Assembly (NCBI RefSeq): GCF_019511525.1
Contig: NZ_JAEUAT010000016.1
Coordinates: 96,660 to 160,659 of the forward strand
Length of the DNA: 64,000 bases
Source of the DNA: Rhizobium cauense
GTDB taxonomy: Bacteria > Pseudomonadota > Alphaproteobacteria > Rhizobiales > Rhizobiaceae
Reading direction: 5' to 3'
Shown here: piece by piece, positions 1-8,078 of the stretch
Layout of the letters: each line of letters begins with the position of its first letter
Numbering within the stretch: position 1 is the stretch's first letter
The notes under the pieces: generated by a model
Database searches by the model: none
The model's input: only the letters and a program-made list of their open reading frames with translations
What the model was told of the DNA's origin: nothing
Program-made: the position numbers and the translations under genes

Positions 1-6
1 CCCTCG

Positions 7-429
7 ATGGCCGCAAATTTCGAATGTCCGCAAGACAATGACCTCAAAACGTCGCCGTTGGACGCCGACCTACTCAGGATGCTGCCGAAAGGCGTCGCGC
101 TTTCGCAGCCAAGCCAGCTCGCGTCTGCGGTCGCGCTGATGCGCGAACACGGAGTCCCTCCGTACAGCACGATCGATCATCTGATCGCACTGTATTGCCC
201 GACGGTTGCTTCAAACCTAGGCCTTTCCAATGACCAAAAGACCTCACGCGTCCGGCTGTTCGCAATCACCGCAACACGCCTTGTCCTCACGAATGACAGC
301 GAAACAGGAATCATTTTCGACGTCGAACTGAAGCCCGATGTGGCAGAAGAAGCATCTCAGCGAGCTGCGCAGGCGGGTCTCACGGTCGAGCAATGGATGA
401 CGCAGGTAATTGAGGCCGGGGTCCGCTAA
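7..429 (+). CDS. Hypothetical protein
   Basis: This encodes a 140-residue soluble protein that I do not recognise. No signal peptide or membrane segment is visible. The C-terminal third, with its alternating charged and hydrophobic helix pattern ending E-Q-W-M-T-Q-V-I-E-A, looks like a short amphipathic helix pair of the kind found in small DNA-binding or antitoxin-like proteins, but that is weak inference. The reading frame is open to the window edge, so the ATG used here could be internal and the gene could begin further upstream. It lies 57 bases before the HdeD-like gene on the same strand, so the two could be cotranscribed. Coding status is supported by length and an uninterrupted frame; function is unknown. 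Confidence 0.55.
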   Translation: MAANFECPQDNDLKTSPLDADLLRMLPKGVALSQPSQLASAVALMREHGVPPYSTIDHLIALYCPTVASNLGLSNDQKTSRVRLFAITATRLVLTNDSETGIIFDVELKPDVAEEASQRAAQAGLTVEQWMTQVIEAGVR

Positions 430-486
430 GCTAGGGGTCTCAACTGTAACCCGCTGTCTCTCGATCACCACTTACGGAGCTTTCAC

Positions 487-1080
487 ATGACCAGGATCAC
501 GTCCGGCCGAAAAGCAAGCACGGCTGCGACCGAAGTCGAAGATAAATGGGGACTTTTTGTTGCGCTCGGCGCCGGTTTGCTCATTGCCGGATGCGTTGCG
601 AGCATCAATTTCTTCGTAACGACCTTGGTGTCGATCCTTTATATCGCCGCGGTAATGTTCGCGGGCGGTTTGATGCAGCTCGCGCATGCGATAGCCAATC
701 GTGGCTGGAAGAAACGCCTGCTTGGCGTCGTGAGCGGCGTCTTCTTTATGGCGGCCAGCGGCTTCATCGTGCTCGACCCCGCCCTGTCCGAAATAAGCGT
801 CACCCTGGCAGCGGGGGTATTGCTCGTCGGTGCGGGCGTTCTCCGGATCATCGCCGGTTTTGGAGAGAGAGGAAGGAACGGATCGTTTTGGATAGCCTTG
901 AGCGGGCTGCTCACGCTTGCGGCGGGTCTAACGATCGTGGTGACGTGGCCGGCCGGTAGCCTCTGGCTTATCGGCTTCATCTTGTCGACCGACCTGATTT
1001 TCCAAGGCGGAACCTTCCTCGTATTCGGTCTTGCACTCAGAAGTCGTGACGCGCGAGGCACTGGCCAACAATCCGTCTAG
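487..1080 (+). CDS. HdeD/DUF308-family membrane protein
   Basis: The 197-residue protein has a short charged N-terminus followed by about six hydrophobic segments (from residue 23 to about 185) in three helical hairpins. This layout, with glycine-rich helices and a basic loop N-R-G-W-K-K-R between helices, is that of the HdeD family (DUF308), inner-membrane proteins first linked to acid resistance in enterobacteria. In rhizobia such genes are often stress-induced, but the biochemical role is not established. The family assignment is from pattern; the link to acid or general stress is established only for E. coli HdeD. The ORF is complete with no visible defects. Confidence 0.8.
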   Translation: MTRITSGRKASTAATEVEDKWGLFVALGAGLLIAGCVASINFFVTTLVSILYIAAVMFAGGLMQLAHAIANRGWKKRLLGVVSGVFFMAASGFIVLDPALSEISVTLAAGVLLVGAGVLRIIAGFGERGRNGSFWIALSGLLTLAAGLTIVVTWPAGSLWLIGFILSTDLIFQGGTFLVFGLALRSRDARGTGQQSV

Positions 1081-1246
1081 TGGTCCCATACCTAGGTGCA
1101 GATGCGCGCACCGGCCGCTCTCGATAATCCTTTGGCCAGTCAAAACGACATCGCTCACCAAATAAATGTCGATGTCTTCCCCGACGGCGCCCGCACTGTC
1201 GCTTTTCGGATCGCGAGCCCCTGGGGCGAATCTGAGGCTTGGTAGA

Positions 1247-2182
1247 ATGAGTCAGTTCACAGCAAACGGCAGAGGTTCGACCGGCCACCCCGACACCAAA
1301 GGACTTGCACCCACTGAGCGTCTGAAGCATCTCGTGGCATTCTCTGCAGTGGGCTTAGGTGCAGGTGCCGCTGGGATGTGTTTGGCACTCACGCTGCTCT
1401 TTGGAGCCCTCTTCACGTGCGTTCTTGCGGCCTTCGTTGCTAAATTGGGGCTCGGCGGCGATCCCCAGTACCATGCCGCTGACTTTCACATCACGGCGCA
1501 TCTACCACTATGGTGCGCGATTTTTGGGCCCGTGTTCGGGGGCTTGGGGATGTCATTCAAGCGATTGACACAGCACGCTCAAGGAAGATCCCCGCTGGAC
1601 GCAAAGATGTTCCTCGCATGTGCACTGTCGTTCTCTTTCCTGGGTTTGCTTTCTGTCTCGTTTCCAGAGTTGCTCGGGAACGGAAAGGTTCCGGCCCAGC
1701 TAGCGTTTGACGGCCATATGAGTCTCGAATGGGGTCTCAGCGTCATTTCCCTGAAGTTGATCGTCGTTGTCTTGGCTCTTTTGTCAGGCGCAAAAGGAGG
1801 ACTGATGACGCCTGCCATAGCTATCGGCGCGTTGGTCGCCAGCGTATTGGGCATAGCGTGCTGTAACTTATCGCCACTTGCTGCAGCGGGCCCGTATGCG
1901 ATCGTAGGTGCGGCCGCGTTCCTGAGCTCCTCCATGGCTATGCCATTGATGGCCATAGTTTTGCTCGTCGAAATCATGCATCTACCTCTAATCTCATTGA
2001 TGCCGTTAGGCTTGGCAGTCGCTGGCGCGACAGTATTTTGGAGCGCGCTGCAGCACGCCGCGACTTTGCGGACTCAGCAGGCAGAAATGCGTCGAAGTGG
2101 ATCGCACGTGGTGCGACCCGACGCGCTGGGTAGTCTCCTGTCGGTCCCCCAGACGCGGACGATATGGACGCGACTATCATGA
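1247..2182 (+). CDS. ClC-type chloride channel/antiporter, internally deleted
   Basis: The protein keeps the C-terminal half of a ClC transporter: G-N-G-K-V-P about residue 150, then G-A-K-G-G-L-M-T-P (the counterpart of the G-G-I-F-A-P selectivity motif) and hydrophobic helices to the end. An N-terminal helix (about residues 25-45, G-L-G-A-G-A-A-G) resembles ClC helix B. It runs straight into a segment that normally follows helix F, so the stretch carrying G-S-G-I-P and G-(K/R)-E-G-P is missing in frame. At about 310 residues it is roughly 100 shorter than usual. I chose the ATG at 1247 because a GAGG lies about 8 bases upstream; an ATG at 1166 has no such site. The 3' end overlaps corA by 4 bases. 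It is probably non-functional as a channel, though the frame is intact. Confidence 0.65.
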   Translation: MSQFTANGRGSTGHPDTKGLAPTERLKHLVAFSAVGLGAGAAGMCLALTLLFGALFTCVLAAFVAKLGLGGDPQYHAADFHITAHLPLWCAIFGPVFGGLGMSFKRLTQHAQGRSPLDAKMFLACALSFSFLGLLSVSFPELLGNGKVPAQLAFDGHMSLEWGLSVISLKLIVVVLALLSGAKGGLMTPAIAIGALVASVLGIACCNLSPLAAAGPYAIVGAAAFLSSSMAMPLMAIVLLVEIMHLPLISLMPLGLAVAGATVFWSALQHAATLRTQQAEMRRSGSHVVRPDALGSLLSVPQTRTIWTRLS

Positions 2183-3144
2183 GTATCGTAGCTGCATACC
2201 TGTATCGAGATGGCGTCCGTGTCGCAGGCTTTTCACCACGAGATTCGACCGCACCCATAGCCGAGAACGAGTTCGTCTGGATCGGACTCGAGGAGCCAAC
2301 CGCCGAGGAAATGGAGCCGTTGCGCAGTGCTTTCGACCTGCACCCTCTCGCGGTTGAGGACGCCCTTGCCGTTGGGCAAGTCTCGAAGATCGACGTCTAC
2401 GATGATCAGATTTTTGTTGTCGCAAAAACAGCTCACTTGGACGGGGAGACCATCGACTACGGAGAGACCGCTGTATTCGTAGGGCCGAAGCATCTCATTT
2501 CCGTCCGTCATGGCTCTGACAGAGGTCATGGCGCCTTGCGCCGTCAGCTCGAGGCAGCTCCGTTAGTGCTCAGCAAGGGGCCCGACTACGTCTTGCATGG
2601 CATTCTCGATTTCATCGTTGATGGATATCTTCCAATCGTGGAGTCAGTCGAGGACAAGGTTCTCGCAATGGAAAAGGACATGCTCGACGCCTTGCTGACG
2701 CGAAAGCAGATCAAACGCCTTTTTCGGTTACGACGGCAGATCATACGATTTCAGCGGGGCCTCGGCCCTATGCTGGAGCTCTGCAGTAAGCTTGTCCACC
2801 TTGACCTGCCCTGCATTGATCAAGAAACCCGAAATTACTTCAGCGACGTCTACGACCATGTCCGCAGGATCGAGGCGAAAATCGGCGGCCTAAAGGACGT
2901 GATCACCTCCGTGTTCGAAGCGAGTAATCTTCTCGAGCAGCAGCGGCAGGGCGCGATCACTCGGCAGCTCGCTGCCTGGGCTGCGATCGCGGCAGTTCCG
3001 ACGTCGATCGCAGGCATCTACGGTATGAACTTCAAGAACATGCCCGAGCTCAATTGGACGTACGGCTACTACATGGTGCTGGCCGTGATAGCCGGTCTCT
3101 GCGGCTTTCTCTTTTTCCGGTTCAAGCGCTCAGGCTGGATTTGA
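2179..3144 (+). CDS. corA: CorA-family divalent metal (Mg2+/Co2+) transporter
   Basis: The protein has about 321 residues, with a soluble alpha/beta N-terminal domain, a long helical stalk (about residues 160-260), and two C-terminal membrane helices. The signature Y-G-M-N that forms the CorA pore mouth sits at the end of the first helix, and the basic tail K-R-S-G-W-I follows the second. CorA forms homopentamers that move Mg2+ (sometimes Co2+, Ni2+ or Zn2+) through the inner membrane. The start at 2179 overlaps the ClC stop, suggesting translational coupling; an in-frame ATG at 2164 is also possible. Members close to this type are often annotated as magnesium and cobalt transporters; the metal preference cannot be read from sequence. 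Confidence 0.9.
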   Translation: MSIVAAYLYRDGVRVAGFSPRDSTAPIAENEFVWIGLEEPTAEEMEPLRSAFDLHPLAVEDALAVGQVSKIDVYDDQIFVVAKTAHLDGETIDYGETAVFVGPKHLISVRHGSDRGHGALRRQLEAAPLVLSKGPDYVLHGILDFIVDGYLPIVESVEDKVLAMEKDMLDALLTRKQIKRLFRLRRQIIRFQRGLGPMLELCSKLVHLDLPCIDQETRNYFSDVYDHVRRIEAKIGGLKDVITSVFEASNLLEQQRQGAITRQLAAWAAIAAVPTSIAGIYGMNFKNMPELNWTYGYYMVLAVIAGLCGFLFFRFKRSGWI

Positions 3145-3160
3145 GACATCCGAGCACCCC

Positions 3161-4182
3161 TCACCCGCAGGTGACGCTCATGTGGCGGCTGACGGCGGGA
3201 CGGTTATGAGTGCGGTCGATGATGAAGTCGTGGCCCTTGGGCTTGCGGGAGATCGCCTCGTCGATCGCGGCATAGAGCACTCCGTCGTCATCGGTGGCGC
3301 GAACGGCCGAGCGCAGGTCAGCGGCATCGTTCTGGCCGAGGCACATCTAGAGCGTGCCGGTGCAGGTGAGGCGTAAGCGGTTGCAGCTCTCGCAGAAATT
3401 ATGGGTCATCGGCGTGATGAAGCCCATGCGGCCGCCGGTTTCCTCGACGGTGACGTAGCGGGCAGGGCCGCCCGTTCGGTAGCCGATTTCGCTCATCGTG
3501 AACTGTTTTTCGAGAGATCCGCGCAGCTTGGAGAGCGGCAGATAGCGATCGGTGCGATCTTCCTCGATCTCTCCCATCGGCATGGTCTCGATCACGGTCA
3601 GATCCATGCCGCGACCATGGGCGAAGCGGATGGCATCTCGACGTCGTTGAAATCCTTCAGGGCGACGGCGTTGAGCTTGATGTGCAGGCCTGCCTTCTGG
3701 GCAGCGTCGATGCCTTCCATCACCTTGTCGAAGTCGCGCCAGCGGGTGATCTCGCGGAACTTGTCGGGATTAAGCGTATCCAGCGACACGTTGATGCGGC
3801 GAACGCCGCAATCGTAAAGCTCGCCGGCGAAACGGGCGAGCTGCGAACCGTTGGTGGTCAGCGTCAGCTCGTCGAGGCCGGAGCCGATCTGCCGGCCGAG
3901 CGCGCGCTCCAGATGCATGATGTTCTTGCGCACCAGCGGCTCGCCGCCGGTCAGTCCCAGCTTGCGAACGCCCTCGGCGATAAAGGCGGAACAGAGCCCG
4001 CTCAGTTCCTCCAGCGTCAGAAGATCCTTCTTCGGCAGGAAGTTCATGTTCTCGGCCATGCAATAGGTGCAGCGAAAATCGCAGCGATCGGTCACCGAGA
4101 CGCGCAGATAGGTGACGGCCCGCTGAAACGGGTCGATCATTTTCGGAATTTCGGCAGCTACTTTGTTGGTGACGTTGTCCAA
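3161..4182 (-). pseudogene. moaA: moaA (GTP 3',8-cyclase) pseudogene
   Basis: Read from 4182 downwards this is a MoaA homologue, the radical-SAM enzyme that starts molybdenum cofactor synthesis. The N-terminal C-x3-C-x2-C cluster motif (C-D-F-R-C-T-Y-C), the G-G-E-P motif and the T-N-G-S segment are intact. Near 3600-3625 the frame is lost: after F-N-D-V-E the true continuation (F-A-H-G-R-G-M-D-L) lies in another frame. The C-terminal half with the second cluster motif (C-E-S-C-N-R then C-T-G) follows, and near 3348-3350 an in-frame TAG replaces the Tyr codon usually found before M-C-L-G. The last coding part ends R-H-M-S-V-T-C-G. Two independent lesions make this a pseudogene. It lies near two molybdoenzyme loci and is probably a redundant copy of a chromosomal gene. 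Confidence 0.88.
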
Positions 4183-4255
4183 GTGATCCTCATCCGGCGG
4201 GCAAGCAAACCCTAGGCGCCGCCAGAAGACGGAACAATAACACTCTCGGATAGGT

Positions 4256-4537
4256 TCAGTGCCTTGTTTCGGCTTGCCCGTCCCTGATCGAGAAGGCGTG
4301 CATCAAGCTCATGCCCTGCTCCAGCAGAGTCTTGGCTGCTTCCATTTCGCCTCCGGGAAGCTCTGCGGAACAGGCCATCAGCGTATAAGCCAGGAACTTT
4401 GTGTTCCTCGCGTATTGCAGATCGCCTTCTTCTTCCGCGGCCTCGGACGAGGCGAGCAGTGCTCCAGCCACGAACTGGATGAGGTCGGAGCGCTCACTGG
4501 CGGTCATTTCGTTCAATGTCTTACCGATCGCATCCAT
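4256..4537 (-). CDS. Hypothetical protein, small helical
   Basis: A 93-residue protein, predicted mostly helical, with no membrane segment and no recognised domain. The start at 4537 is preceded by AAAGGA about 9 bases upstream; an in-frame start 18 bases earlier is possible. The sequence is rich in Ala, Glu and Leu, with one cysteine in the middle, and resembles small conserved rhizobial proteins of unknown function. It lies between the moaA pseudogene and a cupin-like gene, all on the minus strand. No function is proposed. Confidence 0.5.
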   Translation of the reverse strand: MDAIGKTLNEMTASERSDLIQFVAGALLASSEAAEEEGDLQYARNTKFLAYTLMACSAELPGGEMEAAKTLLEQGMSLMHAFSIRDGQAETRH

Positions 4538-4628
4538 GGGAGTAAGTCCTTTCAAACGCTGCTCATCACCTACGGCGCGGCCGTTCTAGGCCGCGAATTG
4601 GGGTCAAAATCCCGCGATATGAACCGTG

Positions 4629-5276
4629 TTACCAAGGTTTAATGATCCCGCAGACATTGCGAGACTTGGCGCGCACCACCGCAGGCGAGCCCAACCCAAT
4701 CTCGAAAGACGGAACTGAAGCCACGGGCAGGCCGAACTCCCTTGCAACAACGCAACGATCAAATGTCGATCTGACTGTAGCTTCAGCGCCCAACAGAACA
4801 CTGCGGGTATCAGAAAAGAGGACAAGGTGACCTTGGGGATCGTGTCTGGTGACCGTGTCAGGGTCGTTGACCGACGTGAGGCCAGCCTCAATGTCGCGCC
4901 TGGCGGGACCGTTCAAGAGAGGCAATTCGGCGATAGAGCCCAGCACGTCGATACGGCCCCCAGCCCAGCCGGCCGCGGCAACGACACTTGCGGCGTCAGT
5001 TTTGTCAGCACTGAAAAGGCGATGAGAGGTCCCCGCAGGCACAAAAAAGAAGTCGCCGGCCTCTACCAAGACCGTTTCCGAAAAGGTTGTCCCCTTTGAC
5101 ACCGACAGCATGCCGGCAGTGCAAAAACCCAATTCGTGGAATGGCGACTGTCTACGCTCCAATCCACAGTTCATCGGAATACGAACTGTACGGAAGCCCA
5201 AGTAGCGGATTGCGCGTGCTGCAGGCAGAGCCTTATACGCCGCCCATCCATTCGGTGTTTTATGGCTGTCTAGCAT
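4629..5276 (-). CDS. Cupin-like hypothetical protein
   Basis: A 215-residue protein. Residues about 45-85 show a cupin-like core: F-H-E-L-G-F followed by beta-strand-like repeats, then G-D-F-F-F-V-P-A-G-T-S-H-R, the typical second half of a cupin barrel motif. The C-terminal part (about 120-215) shows no HTH that would make it an AraC regulator. It may be a sensor or a small-molecule-binding protein; no catalytic residues are clear. The start at 5276 has a good AAGGAG about 9 bases upstream. It diverges from the molybdoenzyme gene across a 409-base gap. Confidence 0.55.
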   Translation of the reverse strand: MLDSHKTPNGWAAYKALPAARAIRYLGFRTVRIPMNCGLERRQSPFHELGFCTAGMLSVSKGTTFSETVLVEAGDFFFVPAGTSHRLFSADKTDAASVVAAAGWAGGRIDVLGSIAELPLLNGPARRDIEAGLTSVNDPDTVTRHDPQGHLVLFSDTRSVLLGAEATVRSTFDRCVVAREFGLPVASVPSFEIGLGSPAVVRAKSRNVCGIIKPW

Positions 5277-5290
5277 CGCTTCAACTCCTT

Positions 5291-5314
5291 ATTAGAGGAT
5301 GCATTAGAGGATGC
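5291..5314. repeat. Two tandem copies of a 12-base unit
   Basis: ATTAGAGGATGC occurs twice in direct tandem, immediately upstream of the start of the cupin-like gene. The rest of the 5277-5685 gap holds no gene I can support; its other notable structure is the hairpin at 5613-5652. Confidence 0.7.
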
Positions 5315-5612
5315 TGAAGCTTAGACTTCGCGAGCTCCTGGAAACATCGGACGGGTGGCGTAGCGGGGCACGACCAAGGTGTAGGTCGAAGACTGAAGCT
5401 GTGATCTGCCGTTTGAAAGATGGCGGCGGCAAAAATGCTTTGCGCTGCACGCGGTCTCATTGATGCGCGAGCGGTCCGCACCACCTGCGAGGCCGACACC
5501 ACACTTAAGTGTAGTTACGAAGCTCGTCCCCTTTCGCTACTCTCCATCCACTGGTTCTCTCCCGACCAGTCCCCGGTATAGGTTCCCCTCACCTGCCACT
5601 CACCGGGACCCT

Positions 5613-5652
5613 GCCGCCTCTCGCGCCCTCGAGAGGCGGCCCCCTTTTTCTT
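5613..5652 (+). terminator. Intrinsic-terminator-like hairpin in the molybdoenzyme leader
   Basis: A perfect 11-base-pair stem (GCCGCCTCTCG pairing with CGAGAGGCGGC) with a 6-base loop is followed by CCCCC and a T-rich tract (TTTTTCTTT). It has the form of a Rho-independent terminator for plus-strand transcripts, yet it ends about 33 bases before the start codon of the downstream FdhF/YdeP-like gene. No plus-strand gene lies upstream. It could act as an attenuator in the leader of that gene, or be the relic terminator of a lost gene. Confidence 0.7.
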
Positions 5653-5685
5653 TGATTGCGACCGAACTCGATTTTGGAGAAATCA

Positions 5686-7980
5686 ATGACCCGCAAACGT
5701 CCTGACGGCATCGACGAATATGACGCTCCCGCAGGCGGGTGGGGTGCGTTGAAGGCCGTCGCAGCCACGCTCAAACAACAACAGGTGATGACCCAGGGGC
5801 CACTGACGCTCCTCAAGGCAAATCAGCCTGATGGCTTTGACTGTCCCGGCTGCGCTTGGCCAGACCCCAATCACACGTCGGCGTTCGAGTTTTGCGAGAA
5901 CGGTGCCAAAGCAATCACTTGGGAGTCCACCTCAAAGCGCGCTGGACCCGAGTTTTTCGCCGACCACACCGTTGCGGAGCTATGGGGCTGGACTGATCAC
6001 AAGCTCGAGGATACGGGCCGCCTCACAGCTCCGCTGATCCACGATCCCGTAAGCGACAAGTTCACGGCAATCACTTGGGAAGAAGCGTTCGCGCGAGTAG
6101 GCGCAGGATTACAGCGCCTGAAGAGCCCGGACGAGGCCGAATTCTACACCTCTGGAAGGGCGTCAAACGAGGCCGCTTTCATGTTCCAACTGTTCGTCAG
6201 GGCCTACGGGACCAACAATTTCCCAGACTGCAGCAACATGTGTCACGAGGCGACGTCGGTTGGCCTTCCTAAGTCTATCGGGGTCGGCAAGGGAACGGTT
6301 TCTCTTGAAGACTTCGATCACGCCGATGCAATTCTCAGCATAGGCCACAACCCCGGCACCAACCATCCGCGCATGATGACCACGCTTCACGATGCGGCGC
6401 GCCGCGGCGTCCCGATTGTCGTGTTCAACCCATTGAAGGAACGTGCGCTCGAGCGCTTCGCCGCTCCGCAGGATCCCATAGAGATGGCAACGTTCAGGTC
6501 GACGCCAATTGCTTCGGCTTATCACCAGGTCAAGGCGGGTGGTGATCTCGCGGCGCTCAAGGGCATCATGAAGGTAATCCTCGAACGTGACGCCGCCAGC
6601 TTCGAGATGGGCGGTCATGGGCTTTTGGCATGGGATTTCATAAAGGCTCACACCGTCGGCTTTGAGGAATTGAAGCGCGACATCCTCGGCACGGAATGGG
6701 ACCAGATCTATCGAAAATCCGGACTGAAGAAGGCCGCGTTCGAGAGTACAGCCGACGTTGTCCTAACATCGAAGCGGCTGATCATTTGCTACGGCATGGG
6801 AGTCACCCAACATTCGATCGGCACGCAGGTGGTGCAGCAACTCGCAAATCTCCTGCTCCTTGGCGGACACATGGGACGCGAGGGTGCCGGGATCTGCCCG
6901 TTGCGCGGCCACTCGAACGTCCAGGGCGATCGCACTGTCGGCATTACCGAGATACCGAATGCTGCTTTGATCGATGGCATGGAGCGGGCATTTGGGTTTC
7001 GTCCAAGGCAGGACAAGGGTCACAACGCCGTAGAGGCGATCGAGGCGATCATTGAGGGCCGCTCGAAGGCGCTGGTCTGCCTGGGCGGAAACCTGGCGGT
7101 TGCGATGTCTGATCCGGAAGTGACATTCGCAGGCATGCGCAAGCTTGATCTCGCGGTTCATTTGGCGACCAAGCTGAACCGATCCCATCTTCTGACCGCG
7201 AAGACGACCATCATTCTTCCCGTGCTCGGCAGAACGGATCAGGACGTTCAGGCGTCCGGCGTGCAGTCGGTGACTGTCGAGGATTCGATGTCGATGGTCC
7301 ACGCGTCAAGAGGCTTCCTGCAGCCTCCGAGCGATCAGCTCAAGTCTGAACCGGCCGTCATCGCTGGAATGGCAAAAGCCACGCTGGGAACCCGCTACGG
7401 GATCGACTGGGATGGGCTCATCGCTAACTACGATCGCATTCGAGACAAGATCGAGATCGTGTTTCCTGACTTTTCGGACTTTAATAAGCGTGTCCGCAAG
7501 CCGGGCGGGTTCCGGCTCTATGTGCCGGCGGCGTTCCGCGATTGGCACACGGAGAACGGCAAGGCGAACTTTCTGGTGGCCGGCGGCCTCGAGGAAGATG
7601 TCCGGTTGGACGACCCCGAGGTCCTCATCCTGACCACGCTCCGTAGCCACGGACAGTACAACACGACCGTCTATAACATGGATGACCGATACCGCGGCGT
7701 CTTCGGGCGAAGAGATGTCATTTTCATGAGCGAGGAAGACCTTCGGTCTCGGGGCCTCGTCGATGGTGACAAGATCGATATCACCGGCGTCAAGGTTGGT
7801 GAGTCCCAACCCCAGACGGTCGCAGCGTTCACCGCAATCAGATATGACATTCCCGTAGGAACGATCGCGGGATACTATCCTGAGATGAACCGGGTTATCG
7901 CGCTGGCGGACCTGGACGCAACGTCAGGCACTCCCGCCTACAAGGGCGTGCCGGTCAAGATCGCCAAGTCTGCCGCCTGA
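5686..7980 (+). CDS. FdhF/YdeP-family molybdopterin oxidoreductase
   Basis: About 764 residues, matching the length of the YdeP branch of the formate dehydrogenase/DMSO-reductase superfamily. An N-terminal C-P-G-C-A-W-P-D segment near residue 50 replaces the four-cysteine iron-sulfur motif of classic formate dehydrogenases. D-C-S-N-M-C-H-E carries Cys186, the likely molybdenum ligand. Molybdopterin-binding segments (G-H-N-P-G-T-N-H, C-Y-G-M-G-V-T-Q-H, G-G-N-L-A-V-A) follow, and a C-terminal dinucleotide-binding domain begins about residue 640. E. coli YdeP is linked to acid resistance; its substrate is unproven. The start at 5686 has GGAG about 7 bases upstream; a start 30 bases earlier is possible. 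No electron-transfer subunit or fdhD lies beside it. Cofactor supply must come from elsewhere, since the nearby moaA is broken. Confidence 0.88.
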   Translation: MTRKRPDGIDEYDAPAGGWGALKAVAATLKQQQVMTQGPLTLLKANQPDGFDCPGCAWPDPNHTSAFEFCENGAKAITWESTSKRAGPEFFADHTVAELWGWTDHKLEDTGRLTAPLIHDPVSDKFTAITWEEAFARVGAGLQRLKSPDEAEFYTSGRASNEAAFMFQLFVRAYGTNNFPDCSNMCHEATSVGLPKSIGVGKGTVSLEDFDHADAILSIGHNPGTNHPRMMTTLHDAARRGVPIVVFNPLKERALERFAAPQDPIEMATFRSTPIASAYHQVKAGGDLAALKGIMKVILERDAASFEMGGHGLLAWDFIKAHTVGFEELKRDILGTEWDQIYRKSGLKKAAFESTADVVLTSKRLIICYGMGVTQHSIGTQVVQQLANLLLLGGHMGREGAGICPLRGHSNVQGDRTVGITEIPNAALIDGMERAFGFRPRQDKGHNAVEAIEAIIEGRSKALVCLGGNLAVAMSDPEVTFAGMRKLDLAVHLATKLNRSHLLTAKTTIILPVLGRTDQDVQASGVQSVTVEDSMSMVHASRGFLQPPSDQLKSEPAVIAGMAKATLGTRYGIDWDGLIANYDRIRDKIEIVFPDFSDFNKRVRKPGGFRLYVPAAFRDWHTENGKANFLVAGGLEEDVRLDDPEVLILTTLRSHGQYNTTVYNMDDRYRGVFGRRDVIFMSEEDLRSRGLVDGDKIDITGVKVGESQPQTVAAFTAIRYDIPVGTIAGYYPEMNRVIALADLDATSGTPAYKGVPVKIAKSAA

Positions 7981-8078
7981 TAGCAACGTGGTCCGACCGG
8001 ATCGTCGAGTGTGGCACCTACGGATAGGCTTTTCACGTTCAGACTGGAGTAAGGTCGCCGAGAACAGACTTCGGGGGA

